Below are positions 1 through 8,293 of a stretch of DNA of 15,855 nucleotides, piece by piece. How positions within the stretch are numbered: the first letter of the stretch is position 1; the number at the start of each line of letters is the position of its first letter. The stretch comes from Agromyces sp. (GTDB lineage Bacteria; Actinomycetota; Actinomycetes; Actinomycetales; Microbacteriaceae), in the NCBI GenBank assembly GCA_031178025.1, contig JAPSJU010000019.1:1-15855 (forward strand), read 5' to 3'. The position numbers were made by a program, and so were the translations under genes. The notes beneath the pieces are model-generated. The model saw only the letters and a program-made list of their open reading frames with translations, was not told where the DNA came from and searched no databases.

Positions 1-665
1 TCGACGTCGCCGATCTCGGGACGCTCGTCGAGGAACGCCCTGGTGAACCGACCCTTCGCCTGCTTGTTGAAGTGATTGAGCCCACGTCGACGCCCATCCG
101 GTCCGACGCTCACGACACGGACGACGACGCTGTCATGCCGCATCGGCGCAGGGCCGAGCTGCGCGTACCCCTCGGATCGCAGGTCGACCACGACGCCCGA
201 GTGCTGCTCGAGAAGGTCGGCGAGCGTCGGGCCCCAGTACGCGCGCAGCCGGATGCCCGGCAGACGGGAATCGTGCGAGAGCCGGTAGGCCGGGATGCGA
301 TCGAGCGCACCGAGGAGACCGAAGAGCGCCGAATGCACCATGACGGTTCCGCCCGCGAACGTCCGCGACTCGTCACTCAGGCTCTGGGAGTCGAGGGCGT
401 CGAACAGGACGCCGGTGTACCGGTCGAGCGCCGCCATGGTGGGCGACGTCCGAAGTCGTCGGTTGCGTTCGACCTCAGCGGCTCCCCTGGGACCGAGCTT
501 CAGCGCGTGCGTCATGGCAGCGGCGTCGCCGCTCAGCTCGACCACCCGGTCGACGAGCTCACGCCGGCGATCGTGCAACATCGGATGCGAGAGCGCGTCG
601 AGATCGAGCGCACCGCCGTCACCGCCGTCGCGCTTGGTCTCGGACGGGGGCAGCAGGACCAGCAT
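1..665 (-). CDS. yaaA: YaaA family (DUF328/UPF0246) peroxide-stress protein, 3' end cut by window edge
   Basis: The frame is open from the ATG at 665 to the left edge, giving 221 codons without a stop. The translation starts MLVLLPPSETKR, the usual YaaA N-terminus. It contains SPTMAALDRYTGVLFDAL (about residues 83-100), AYWGPTLADLL (about 161-171) and the C-terminal family block NHFNKQAKGRFTRAFLDERP (about 196-215). Family members are about 250 residues long, so roughly 30 are missing beyond the edge. E. coli YaaA lowers intracellular free iron and limits DNA damage during H2O2 stress, and the fold is linked to DNA binding. The role in Actinobacteria is inferred from homology only. The ATG directly follows the TAG of the upstream kinase-like gene (668-666) with no spacer and no clear Shine-Dalgarno, so translation is probably coupled. 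The family call is firm; the physiological role is less sure. Confidence 0.88.
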   Translation of the reverse strand, partial: MLVLLPPSETKRDGGDGGALDLDALSHPMLHDRRRELVDRVVELSGDAAAMTHALKLGPRGAAEVERNRRLRTSPTMAALDRYTGVLFDALDSQSLSDESRTFAGGTVMVHSALFGLLGALDRIPAYRLSHDSRLPGIRLRAYWGPTLADLLEQHSGVVVDLRSEGYAQLGPAPMRHDSVVVRVVSVGPDGRRRGLNHFNKQAKGRFTRAFLDERPEIGDV

Positions 666-1238
666 CTACGAGGCGATGAACGCGAGGGCAGCCTCGACGT
701 TCGCGCCGAGCGACTGCACGCTGTCGATCGTGACGCGCGGCAGCGCCGACGACGGTCCGGTCCACGGAGCGTACCCCTCGAGGCTCTGCTCGACCGCCCG
801 CCAGGTGGTCTCCTCGAAATGCGGCAGGCGCCGCTCGCGCTTCTCGAGCCGCGCACGGTGCAGCGTCTCGTCGGAACAGACGACCTCGATCACGCGGAGA
901 CGCACGTCGGCGCGTTCCGCGAGGTCCCGCCACTGCAACCGTGCCGCCTCCGCGGCATTCACCGCGTCGACGATCACCGTGCGGCCCGACTCGAGCTCCT
1001 TCTCGGCGATCTCCTCGGCGACGAGGTACGCGGCGAGCCCCGTGGGCTGGTCGGCGTCGATCCCGGCCTTCAGGATGGCGGACTCGATGGGGTCGACGGA
1101 GACGACCGTGGCGCCGAGCCGGGCGCCCAGGATCTCCCCGATCGTGGACTTGCCCGCGCCCGGCAGCCCGGCCATGACGATGAGCTGGGTGACGCTCAGG
1201 TCACCGAACTGCCGATCGATCGGCTGCCCTCCCGGCAT
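666..1238 (-). CDS. P-loop kinase-like ATP-binding protein (AAA_33/zeta-toxin-like fold)
   Basis: This is a 190-residue soluble protein. It has a clear Walker A motif GLPGAGKST at residues 24-32, a substrate-side Asp in VSVDPIE (46-52), a Walker B-like strand TVIVDAVNA (87-95), and an Arg-rich lid-like helix (about 127-137, RARLEKRERR). This order is typical of small nucleotide-dependent kinases of the AAA_33 group (gluconate kinase, polynucleotide kinase 3' domain and zeta-toxin relatives). The phosphate acceptor cannot be read from the sequence, so no specific function is assigned. The start is supported by a perfect AGGAGG 7 nt upstream of ATG 1238. Only 11 nt separate it from atpC, and the next gene (yaaA) starts directly at its stop, so it looks like the tail of the atp transcript. 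No antitoxin-like partner is visible, which argues against a zeta toxin system. Confidence 0.8.
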   Translation of the reverse strand: MPGGQPIDRQFGDLSVTQLIVMAGLPGAGKSTIGEILGARLGATVVSVDPIESAILKAGIDADQPTGLAAYLVAEEIAEKELESGRTVIVDAVNAAEAARLQWRDLAERADVRLRVIEVVCSDETLHRARLEKRERRLPHFEETTWRAVEQSLEGYAPWTGPSSALPRVTIDSVQSLGANVEAALAFIAS

Positions 1239-1245
1239 CCGCGTT

Positions 1246-1251
1246 CCTCCT
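1246..1251 (-). promoter_or_regulatory. Strong Shine-Dalgarno AGGAGG of the kinase-like gene, overlapping the atpC stop
   Basis: On the minus strand the atpC stop TAG (1252-1250) supplies the first two bases of AGGAGG (1251-1246), followed by a 7-nt spacer and ATG 1238. It fixes the start of the kinase-like gene and links its translation to the end of the atp genes. Confidence 0.75.
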
Positions 1252-1510
1252 AGGTGAGTACGGCGCGCGAAGCGACGAGCTGCACGACATCCGATTGCAC
1301 CGAGAGGAACCCGTCTTCGGCGTTCGCCGTGACCTTCTCGCCGCCGGGCAGGGTGACGCGGACCTCACCGCCGGCGAGGATCGCGAGCATGGGCTCATGT
1401 CCGGGAAGGATTCCGATCTCGCCTTCGACGGTGCGCGCCACCACCATATCCGCCTCGCCCGACCAGACCTCTCGATCGGCCGACACGACACTCACGTTGA
1501 GGGCGGCCAT
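1250..1510 (-). CDS. atpC: F1Fo ATP synthase epsilon subunit, short form
   Basis: This 86-residue protein is the central-stalk epsilon subunit, which joins gamma to the c-ring. It has the N-terminal beta-sandwich domain with the diagnostic GEIGILPGHEPML (residues 30-42) and GGEVRVTLPGG (47-57). It ends at SRAVLT, right after the sandwich, so the C-terminal two-helix domain (about residues 87-139 in E. coli) is missing. That domain inhibits ATP hydrolysis in many bacteria. Short epsilon subunits are known in some Actinobacteria, so this need not be a truncation. The TAG is followed by an intact, well-initiated gene, and no continuation of epsilon is visible. The ATG lies 2 nt after the atpD stop. 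AAGGAG at 1522-1527, inside atpD, is 11 nt upstream. It is the last gene of the ATP synthase set proper. Confidence 0.96.
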   Translation of the reverse strand: MAALNVSVVSADREVWSGEADMVVARTVEGEIGILPGHEPMLAILAGGEVRVTLPGGEKVTANAEDGFLSVQSDVVQLVASRAVLT

Positions 1511-1512
1511 GC

Positions 1513-2973
<1,461 letters not shown>

Positions 2974-2996
2974 TCTGCTCTCTCTTTTCTGAATTG

Positions 2997-3893
2997 CTAC
3001 TTGGCGGCGACGAGCGCATCGGCGCCGCCCACGATCTCGGAGATCTGCTGCGTGATCTCGGCCTGCCGCGCGTTGTTCGCGAGGCGCGTGTAGTCGGTGA
3101 TCAGGTTGTCGGCATTGTCGCTCGCCGACTTCATCGCCTTCTGCGTGGCGGCGTGCTTCGCTGCGGACGACTGCAGGAGCGCGTTGAAGATGCGGCTCTC
3201 GATGTAGACCGGCAGCAGCGCATCGAGCACGGTTCCGACATCGGGCTCGAACTCGTAGAGCGGCTGCACCGTGGCGTCGGGCTCCTCGACGCCTTCGACG
3301 ATCTCGAGCGGCAGCAGGCGCACGACCTCGGGAGACTGCGTCATCATGCTGACGAACTTGTTGTAGACGATGTGGATCTCGTCGACTCCCCCGTCGGACG
3401 CGTCGCGCAGGAACGCCTCGAGCACGGCCTCGGCGATGTCCTTCGCGAGCTCGAATTCGGGGTTCTCGGAACTGCCCGTCCATTGCTGCTCCGAAGCGCG
3501 ACGGCGGAAGGCGAAGTAGCCGACGGCCTTGCGACCCACCAGGAAGTAGACGACCTCCTTGCCCTGCGAGCGGAGGAGCTCGCTGAGCTCCTCCGCCTCG
3601 CGGAGCACCTGGGAGTTGAACGCACCCGCGAGCCCGCGGTCCGAGGTGAGGATCACGACGGCGGCCCGCTCGATCTTCTCGGGCTCGGTCGTGAGCACGT
3701 GCTCGACGTTCGAGTACGTCGCGACCGCCGAGACGGCGCGAGTGATGGCTCGCGAGTACGGCGTCGAAGCCGTCACGCGCGCCTGCGCCTTCTGGATGCG
3801 CGAGGCGGCGATGAGCTCCATCGCCTTCGTGATCTTCTTCGTCGTCTGGGCAGACTTGATCTTCTGCCGGTAGACCCGAAGTTGCGCTCCCAT
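2997..3893 (-). CDS. atpG: F1Fo ATP synthase gamma subunit
   Basis: This 298-residue protein is the rotating central shaft of F1. The N-terminal coiled-coil helix begins MGAQLRVYRQKIKSAQTTKK and continues through ITKAMELIAASR. The C-terminal helix carries NNARQAEITQQISEIVGGAD, the gamma signature. A Rossmann-like middle domain starts around VVILTSDRGLAGAFN. ATG 3893 is preceded by AGGAG (3898-3902) with a 4-nt spacer. It lies 47 nt after atpA and 23 nt before atpD. Length is normal for Actinobacteria. Confidence 0.97.
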   Translation of the reverse strand: MGAQLRVYRQKIKSAQTTKKITKAMELIAASRIQKAQARVTASTPYSRAITRAVSAVATYSNVEHVLTTEPEKIERAAVVILTSDRGLAGAFNSQVLREAEELSELLRSQGKEVVYFLVGRKAVGYFAFRRRASEQQWTGSSENPEFELAKDIAEAVLEAFLRDASDGGVDEIHIVYNKFVSMMTQSPEVVRLLPLEIVEGVEEPDATVQPLYEFEPDVGTVLDALLPVYIESRIFNALLQSSAAKHAATQKAMKSASDNADNLITDYTRLANNARQAEITQQISEIVGGADALVAAK

Positions 3894-3940
3894 TTCTCTC
3901 CTGTATGCCTAGGTTCGATCGACCGGTCGCGAAGCTGCGC

Positions 3941-5578
3941 CTAGCGGCGAGCCTTGACGATCTTCTCCTGGTTGACGTCCTCGGCGGCGATCGCCTCGAA
4001 CTGCTCGCTCCCGACCGACGCGAGCGGCTTGCCCTCGCCGGTCTGGAACTCGAGCTTGAACTTGTCGACCTCGGCCTCGAGCGTCGCCACCGTCTCGTCC
4101 GACAGCACGTTGGTGTCGCGGAGGGTCGAGAGCACCTCGGTGTTGCGAGCGAGGTAGTCGAGGAACTCGCGCTCGAAGCGCAGGATGTCCTCGACCGGGA
4201 CCTCGTCGAGCTTGCCGTTCGTGCCCGCCCAGATCGAGACGACCTGCTCCTCCACCGGGTACGGCGAGTACTGCGGCTGCTTCAGCAGCTCGGTGAGCCG
4301 GGCACCGCGAGCGAGCTGACGACGGCTGGTCGCGTCGAGGTCGGAGGCGAACATCGCGAACGCCTCGAGCGAGCGGTACTGCGCGAGCTCGAGCTTCAGC
4401 GTTCCCGAGACCTTCTTGATCGACTTCACCTGCGCGTCACCGCCGACTCGCGAGACCGAGATACCCACGTCGACCGCGGGACGCTGGTTCGCGTTGAAGA
4501 GGTCGGACTGGAGGAAGATCTGGCCGTCGGTGATCGAGATCACGTTCGTCGGGATGTACGCCGAGACGTCGTTCGCCTTCGTCTCGATGATCGGCAGGCC
4601 GGTCATCGATCCCGCTCCCAGCTCGTCGGAGAGCTTCGCGCACCGCTCGAGCAGACGCGAGTGCAGGTAGAACACGTCACCCGGATACGCCTCGCGTCCC
4701 GGCGGCCGGCGCAGCAGCAGCGACACGGCACGATAGGCCTCGGCCTGCTTCGACAGGTCATCGAAGATGATGAGCACGTGCTTGGAGTCGTACATCCAGT
4801 GCTGGCCGATTGCCGATCCGGTGTACGGAGCGAGGTACTTGAAGCCCGCGGGGTCCGAGGCGGGCGCCGCGACGATGGTCGTGTACTCCATCGCACCCGC
4901 ATCCTCGAGCGCGCCCTTGACGCCCGCGATGGTCGAGCCCTTCTGCCCGATCGCGACGTAGATGCAGCGCACCTGCTTCTCGGGGTCGCCCGACTCCCAG
5001 TTCGCCCGCTGGTTGATGATCGTGTCGATCGCGATCGCGGTCTTGCCGGTCTGGCGGTCGCCGATGATCAGCTGGCGCTGGCCGCGACCGACCGGGATCA
5101 TGGCGTCGATCGCCTTGATGCCCGTCTGGAGCGGCTCGTGCACCGACTTGCGCTGCATGACGCCCGGCGCCTGGAGCTCGAGTGCACGGCGCGTCTCGGT
5201 GGCGATCTCGCCGAGACCGTCGATCGGATTGCCGAGCGGGTCGACCACGCGGCCGAGGTACCCCTCGCCGACGGGCACCGAGAGGACCTCGCCTGTGCGG
5301 GTCACCTCCATGCCCTCCTCGATGCCGGTGAACTCGCCGAGCACGACGACGCCGATCTCGTCTTCGTCGAGGTTCAGCGCGAGGCCGAGCGTGCCGTCGG
5401 CGAAGCGGACGAGCTCGTTCGCCATGACCGAGGGCAGACCCACCACGTGGGCGATGCCGTCGGCGGCGTCCGAGACGGTTCCGACCTCGGTCGTCTTCGC
5501 CTTGTCGGGCTCGTACGACGAGACGAACTCCGAGAGAGCCGAACGGATCTCGTCGGGGCTGATGGAGAGTTCTGCCAT
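3941..5578 (-). CDS. atpA: F1Fo ATP synthase alpha subunit
   Basis: This 545-residue non-catalytic nucleotide-binding subunit alternates with beta in the F1 hexamer. It has Walker A GDRQTGKT (173-180), a Walker B-like strand HVLIIFDDLSK (267-277), and the signature PAVDVGISVSRVGG (367-380), whose Arg377 matches the arginine finger that completes the beta catalytic site. The C-terminus is longer than in E. coli (513 aa) and ends in a charged tail, as is common in Actinobacteria. ATG 5578 is preceded by a purine-rich AAGGGAAAG. The 76-nt gap from atpH contains two hairpins, described separately. A 47-nt gap leads to atpG. Confidence 0.98.
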   Translation of the reverse strand: MAELSISPDEIRSALSEFVSSYEPDKAKTTEVGTVSDAADGIAHVVGLPSVMANELVRFADGTLGLALNLDEDEIGVVVLGEFTGIEEGMEVTRTGEVLSVPVGEGYLGRVVDPLGNPIDGLGEIATETRRALELQAPGVMQRKSVHEPLQTGIKAIDAMIPVGRGQRQLIIGDRQTGKTAIAIDTIINQRANWESGDPEKQVRCIYVAIGQKGSTIAGVKGALEDAGAMEYTTIVAAPASDPAGFKYLAPYTGSAIGQHWMYDSKHVLIIFDDLSKQAEAYRAVSLLLRRPPGREAYPGDVFYLHSRLLERCAKLSDELGAGSMTGLPIIETKANDVSAYIPTNVISITDGQIFLQSDLFNANQRPAVDVGISVSRVGGDAQVKSIKKVSGTLKLELAQYRSLEAFAMFASDLDATSRRQLARGARLTELLKQPQYSPYPVEEQVVSIWAGTNGKLDEVPVEDILRFEREFLDYLARNTEVLSTLRDTNVLSDETVATLEAEVDKFKLEFQTGEGKPLASVGSEQFEAIAAEDVNQEKIVKARR

Positions 5579-5592
5579 TGTCTTTCCCTTTT

Positions 5593-5609
5593 CTGTACCG
5601 GTTGTACAG
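5593..5609 (-). other. Hairpin just upstream of the atpA ribosome binding site
   Basis: This is a perfect 6-bp inverted repeat, CTGTAC and GTACAG, around a 5-base loop. On the minus strand it lies directly before the purine-rich atpA Shine-Dalgarno region. It could affect atpA translation or mRNA stability, or bind a protein. Function is inferred only. Confidence 0.45.
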
Positions 5610-5631
5610 CTACTGGTCTGTCGCGGCGCAG

Positions 5632-5656
5632 GACGCCGGTCGTTTCATCCGGCGTC
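5632..5656 (-). other. Hairpin spanning the atpH stop codon
   Basis: Arms GACGCCGG (5656-5649) and CCGGCGTC (5639-5632) form a perfect 8-bp GC-rich stem with a 9-base loop. The upstream arm includes two bases of the atpH TGA. No T-tract follows, so it is unlikely to be a full intrinsic terminator inside the operon. A 3'-end stabiliser, processing site or partial attenuator is possible. Confidence 0.5.
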
Positions 5657-6446
5657 AGCCGGCGAGCTTCTGCCTCAGCGAACTGAGACGCGAGGCGACG
5701 CTGCCGTCGATGACGTCGTCGCCGATCTGCACGCGAACCCCGCCGAGCACGGAGGAGTCGACGATGGTGTTGATGCGGAGCGCGCGGCCGTACTGCGCCT
5801 CGAGCCCCTTCGCGAGCCGGTCGAGCTGCTCGGAGGTGAGCGGCGACGCACTCGTCACGGTCACGATCTCGAACCCGCGCTGCTCGGCGACGATGTCGGC
5901 GGCGCGACGCAGCAACTCGCCGATCCGTCGGCCGCGCGGCTGCTGCACGAGGTGGTTGACGATCGCGAGGGTCTGCGCCGATGCCTTGCCCTCGAGCAGA
6001 CGATCGACGAGCTTCACCTTCGCGCCGGACGGGCTGAGCTTCGAGCCGAGTGCGAACTCGAGCTCGGAGTCGGACACGACGGCGCGCTGCACCGAGAAGA
6101 GCTCTGCATCGACCGGCGCATCGGGAGCGGACTCCGAGGCGACCCGGATCCCGAGCTCCTCGACGCCCTCGAGCAGGTCCTTGGAATTCGACCAGCGGTT
6201 CGAGGTGAGCTCGTTGAGGAGGGTGATGGCGTCGTCGCTGAGCTTCGATCCGAACACCGCCTGCACGAGGGCACGCTTCTGCGTGGCATCCGCTTCGGCG
6301 TCGGCGAGCGCCGACCGCAGCTGCTTCGACGATCCGATGATGCGGCCGGCCGCGAGGAGGTCCTCGGCGACGCGCAGGTCGGCCCGGCCGAGCGTCGCCA
6401 GAGTGGCGTGCGTCCCGGCCAGGGCCTTCCTCGTAGCGCTTCCCAT
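5655..6446 (-). CDS. atpH: F1Fo ATP synthase delta subunit (OSCP-type)
   Basis: This 263-residue peripheral-stalk subunit links b to the top of the alpha/beta hexamer. The start MGSATRKALAGTHATLATLG fits the N-terminal helical domain, and the C-terminal block VQIGDDVIDGSVASRL (about 241-256) is the delta/OSCP signature. It is clearly longer than E. coli delta (177 aa). This is usual for high-GC Gram-positives, which carry an expanded middle region. Unlike in mycobacteria, it is not fused to a second b-type subunit. ATG 6446 lies 3 nt after the atpF stop with only a weak ribosome site, so translation is probably coupled to atpF. Confidence 0.94.
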   Translation of the reverse strand: MGSATRKALAGTHATLATLGRADLRVAEDLLAAGRIIGSSKQLRSALADAEADATQKRALVQAVFGSKLSDDAITLLNELTSNRWSNSKDLLEGVEELGIRVASESAPDAPVDAELFSVQRAVVSDSELEFALGSKLSPSGAKVKLVDRLLEGKASAQTLAIVNHLVQQPRGRRIGELLRRAADIVAEQRGFEIVTVTSASPLTSEQLDRLAKGLEAQYGRALRINTIVDSSVLGGVRVQIGDDVIDGSVASRLSSLRQKLAG

Positions 6447-6449
6447 CGC

Positions 6450-7016
6450 CTACTTCTTTCCGCCGGCGGTGGCCTCGGAGGCCTCCAGATCGGCGAGGAA
6501 GCGGTCGACGACCGCAGCCGCCTTCGCGTCGTCGGCGAGGCTCTCGCCGATGACACCGGACGCGAGGTCGATCGCCAGCGTGCCGACCTCGGAGCGGAGC
6601 GAGACGAGCGCCGACTGGCGCTCGGCCTCGATCTGGGCCTGCGCGCTCGCGGTGACGCGTGCGGCCTCGCTCAGCGCCTGCTCCTTCGCCTCGGCGACGA
6701 TCCTCTTGCCGTCCTCGCGAGCCGCCTCACGGATGCGGCCGGCCTCGGCACGTGCGTCGGCGAGCTGTGCCGTGTACTCCTCGAGCGCCGCTTCGGCCTT
6801 GCGCTGCGCCTCGTCGGCCTTCGCGATGTTGCCCTCGATCGCCTCGCCGCGCTCGTCGAGCAGCTTCTGGACGCGCGGCAGCACGTACTTCCAGAAGAAG
6901 GCGAGGATGATGACGAAGCAGACCGCCGACCAGACGATGTCGTAGAGCTCCGGAAGGACCGGGTTCGGGGTCGCCTCGTGGCCCTCCTCTGCAGCCCTGA
7001 GTACTGCGTGAAGCAC
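6450..7016 (-). CDS. atpF: F1Fo ATP synthase b subunit
   Basis: This 188-residue protein is the membrane-anchored stator stalk. One transmembrane helix runs over about residues 25-46 (YDIVWSAVCFVIILAFFWKYVL). A long charged Ala/Glu/Arg helix follows over about 47-170, typical of the right-handed b coiled coil. The start is GTG 7016, supported by a perfect AGGAGG at 7022-7027 with a 5-nt spacer. It lies 31 nt after atpE and 3 nt before atpH. Length is normal. Confidence 0.96.
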   Translation of the reverse strand: MLHAVLRAAEEGHEATPNPVLPELYDIVWSAVCFVIILAFFWKYVLPRVQKLLDERGEAIEGNIAKADEAQRKAEAALEEYTAQLADARAEAGRIREAAREDGKRIVAEAKEQALSEAARVTASAQAQIEAERQSALVSLRSEVGTLAIDLASGVIGESLADDAKAAAVVDRFLADLEASEATAGGKK

Positions 7017-7047
7017 AGTGGCCTCCTAAATCGCTGCGGAACGCGGA

Positions 7048-7284
7048 CTAGTTGGTGAAGATGAAGTAGGTCGCGATGCCGATGAAGGCGAGCGCCTCGG
7101 TGAAGGCGATGCCGATCCACATCAGGACCTGGAGACGGCCGGCCAGCTCGGGCTGACGAGCAACGCCCTCGATCGTCTTGCCGACGACGATGCCCACGCC
7201 GATGGCGGGGCCGATGGCGGCGAGGCCGTAGCCGACCGTCGCGATGTTGCCGTTGATCTCAGCGAGAACGGTAGTTGCGTCCAC
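7048..7284 (-). CDS. atpE: F1Fo ATP synthase c subunit (proteolipid ring)
   Basis: This 78-residue, two-helix hydrophobic protein forms the rotor ring. Helix 1 carries the Gly-rich packing stretch GPAIGVGIVVG (25-35). The polar loop ARQPEL (42-47) contacts gamma and epsilon. Helix 2 carries the ion-binding Glu63 in AFTEALAF. The residue after Glu63 is Ala, and no Gln/Ser sodium-ligand pattern is seen, so proton coupling is inferred. The start is GTG 7284 (GTG GAC GCA), preceded by AAAGGAAAA. It lies 45 nt after atpB. In mycobacteria this subunit is the target of bedaquiline. Confidence 0.97.
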   Translation of the reverse strand: MDATTVLAEINGNIATVGYGLAAIGPAIGVGIVVGKTIEGVARQPELAGRLQVLMWIGIAFTEALAFIGIATYFIFTN

Positions 7285-7329
7285 GTTGGGTTTTCCTTTC
7301 CTAGGGATGTGCTGGGCGGGCGCCCGGGC

Positions 7330-8109
7330 TCAGTGCTCTTCCGCGACCGCGAGCTGGATGTAGACCGCGGTGAGGAGGGCGAAGACATAGGCCTGCAGGA
7401 CGGCGACGAGGATCTCGAAGAGCGTGAAGACGAACCCGAAGGCGAGGCTTCCGACCCCGAGCACCGCCCAGCCGCCGCCGGCCGTGAAGAAGAAGAACTG
7501 CGTCGCCGCGAAGAAGAGCACGAGCAGGAGGTGACCGACGATCATGTTCATCATGAGTCGCAGGGTCAGCGTGACCGGACGGATGACGAACGTCGAGATG
7601 AACTCGATCGGCGTGACGATGATGTACACCGGCCACGGCACGCCCGAGGGGAAGAGCGCGTTCTTGAAGAAGTTCTTCGGGCTCTTCTTGATTCCGGCGT
7701 AGATGAACGTGATGTACGCGACGATCGCGAGCACGAGCGGCACGCCGATCACCGAGGTGCCCGCGATGTTCAGGAACGGGATGACACCCGTGAGGTTCAT
7801 GAACAGCACCATGAAGAAGATCGTGGTGAGGATGGGCAGGAAGCGCCGCCCGTCCTTCTTGCCGAGGAGGTCGTCGGCGATGTTCACCCGCACGAGGTCG
7901 AGGCCCATCTCGACGAGGCTCTGGAACCGTCCGGGAACGACGCTCATGCGACGCGTGCCGAGCCAGAAGACGAGGATCAGCGCGGCGACCGCCACGAAGC
8001 GGACCAGCTGGATGCGGTTGATCTCGAAGTACGTGCCTTCGAAGAGCAGGGCGCCCGGGAAGAACTCGAGAATCGACGGCCCGTGAAACTCACCATCGTC
8101 GGTTGACAT
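7330..8109 (-). CDS. atpB: F1Fo ATP synthase a subunit
   Basis: This polytopic membrane subunit forms the proton half-channels against the c-ring. From ATG 8109 it has 259 residues, with hydrophobic helices near residues 36-51, 92-113, 119-140, 161-180, 190-210 and 214-255. Key motifs are LTLRLMMNMIVGH with the essential Arg184, and EILVAVLQAYVFALLTAVY with Gln239 and the conserved aromatic end. The start is uncertain. ATG 8109 has no Shine-Dalgarno. The same frame is open upstream through LLANALNLLVP, and a good AGGAG lies 6 nt before an in-frame CTG at 8142. Further upstream are ATG 8193 and GTG 8211, neither with a ribosome site. It is the first gene of the atp set, 45 nt before atpE. Confidence 0.93.
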   Translation of the reverse strand: MSTDDGEFHGPSILEFFPGALLFEGTYFEINRIQLVRFVAVAALILVFWLGTRRMSVVPGRFQSLVEMGLDLVRVNIADDLLGKKDGRRFLPILTTIFFMVLFMNLTGVIPFLNIAGTSVIGVPLVLAIVAYITFIYAGIKKSPKNFFKNALFPSGVPWPVYIIVTPIEFISTFVIRPVTLTLRLMMNMIVGHLLLVLFFAATQFFFFTAGGGWAVLGVGSLAFGFVFTLFEILVAVLQAYVFALLTAVYIQLAVAEEH

Positions 8110-8148
8110 CGGAACCAGAAGGTTCAGGGCGTTAGCTAGCAGCGCTAT

Positions 8149-8153
8149 CTCCT
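8149..8153 (-). promoter_or_regulatory. Shine-Dalgarno-like AGGAG upstream of atpB
   Basis: AGGAG is followed by 6 nt (ATAGCG) and then an in-frame CTG (8142-8140). No ATG, GTG or TTG is well placed after it, so it either serves a CTG start of atpB or is fortuitous. Confidence 0.4.
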
Positions 8154-8249
8154 GTTTCGGGGCGTGGAGCTCGGCTCTCGCGACGACGAACATCGGAAAC
8201 GGATTCCGCACAGGCCGGAGCCGCGCGAAAACCGTGGGGGATCGTCATC

Positions 8250-8278
8250 ACTCTAGCAAGAGTTCTACCCCCGGTCGA
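8250..8278 (-). promoter_or_regulatory. Candidate sigma-70 type promoter for the atp operon
   Basis: On the minus strand, TCGACC (8278-8273, 4 of 6 matches to TTGACA) is followed after 17 nt by TAGAGT (8255-8250), which fits the actinobacterial TANNNT -10 box. Transcription would start near 8243, giving a leader of about 100-135 nt before atpB. A perfect inverted repeat ACTCT/AGAGT (8250-8263) overlaps the -10 box. The region is the largest gap between the wecA-side genes and atpB. Confidence 0.45.
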
Positions 8279-8293
8279 ATCGCGGCGGCCGCC

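Noticed and set aside
666..1238. Zeta-type toxin of a toxin-antitoxin pair
   Set aside because: The P-loop fold is shared, but no small antitoxin gene lies next to it; its neighbours are atpC and yaaA.
2974..3483. Extended N-terminus of AtpD and possible fusion to gamma
   Set aside because: The upstream part of the frame runs through atpG in the wrong frame; the family N-terminus starts at ATG 2973.
5655..7016. Mycobacterial-type b-delta fusion subunit
   Set aside because: atpF and atpH are separate, each with its own stop and start; delta is long but has no transmembrane helix.
7048..7284. Sodium-coupled ATP synthase
   Set aside because: The c subunit has Ala after the ion-binding Glu63 and lacks the usual sodium ligands, so proton coupling is more likely.
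8284..8293. GC palindrome after the atpI-like stop as terminator
   Set aside because: GGCGGCCGCC is a short self-complementary palindrome without room for a loop or a T-tract.
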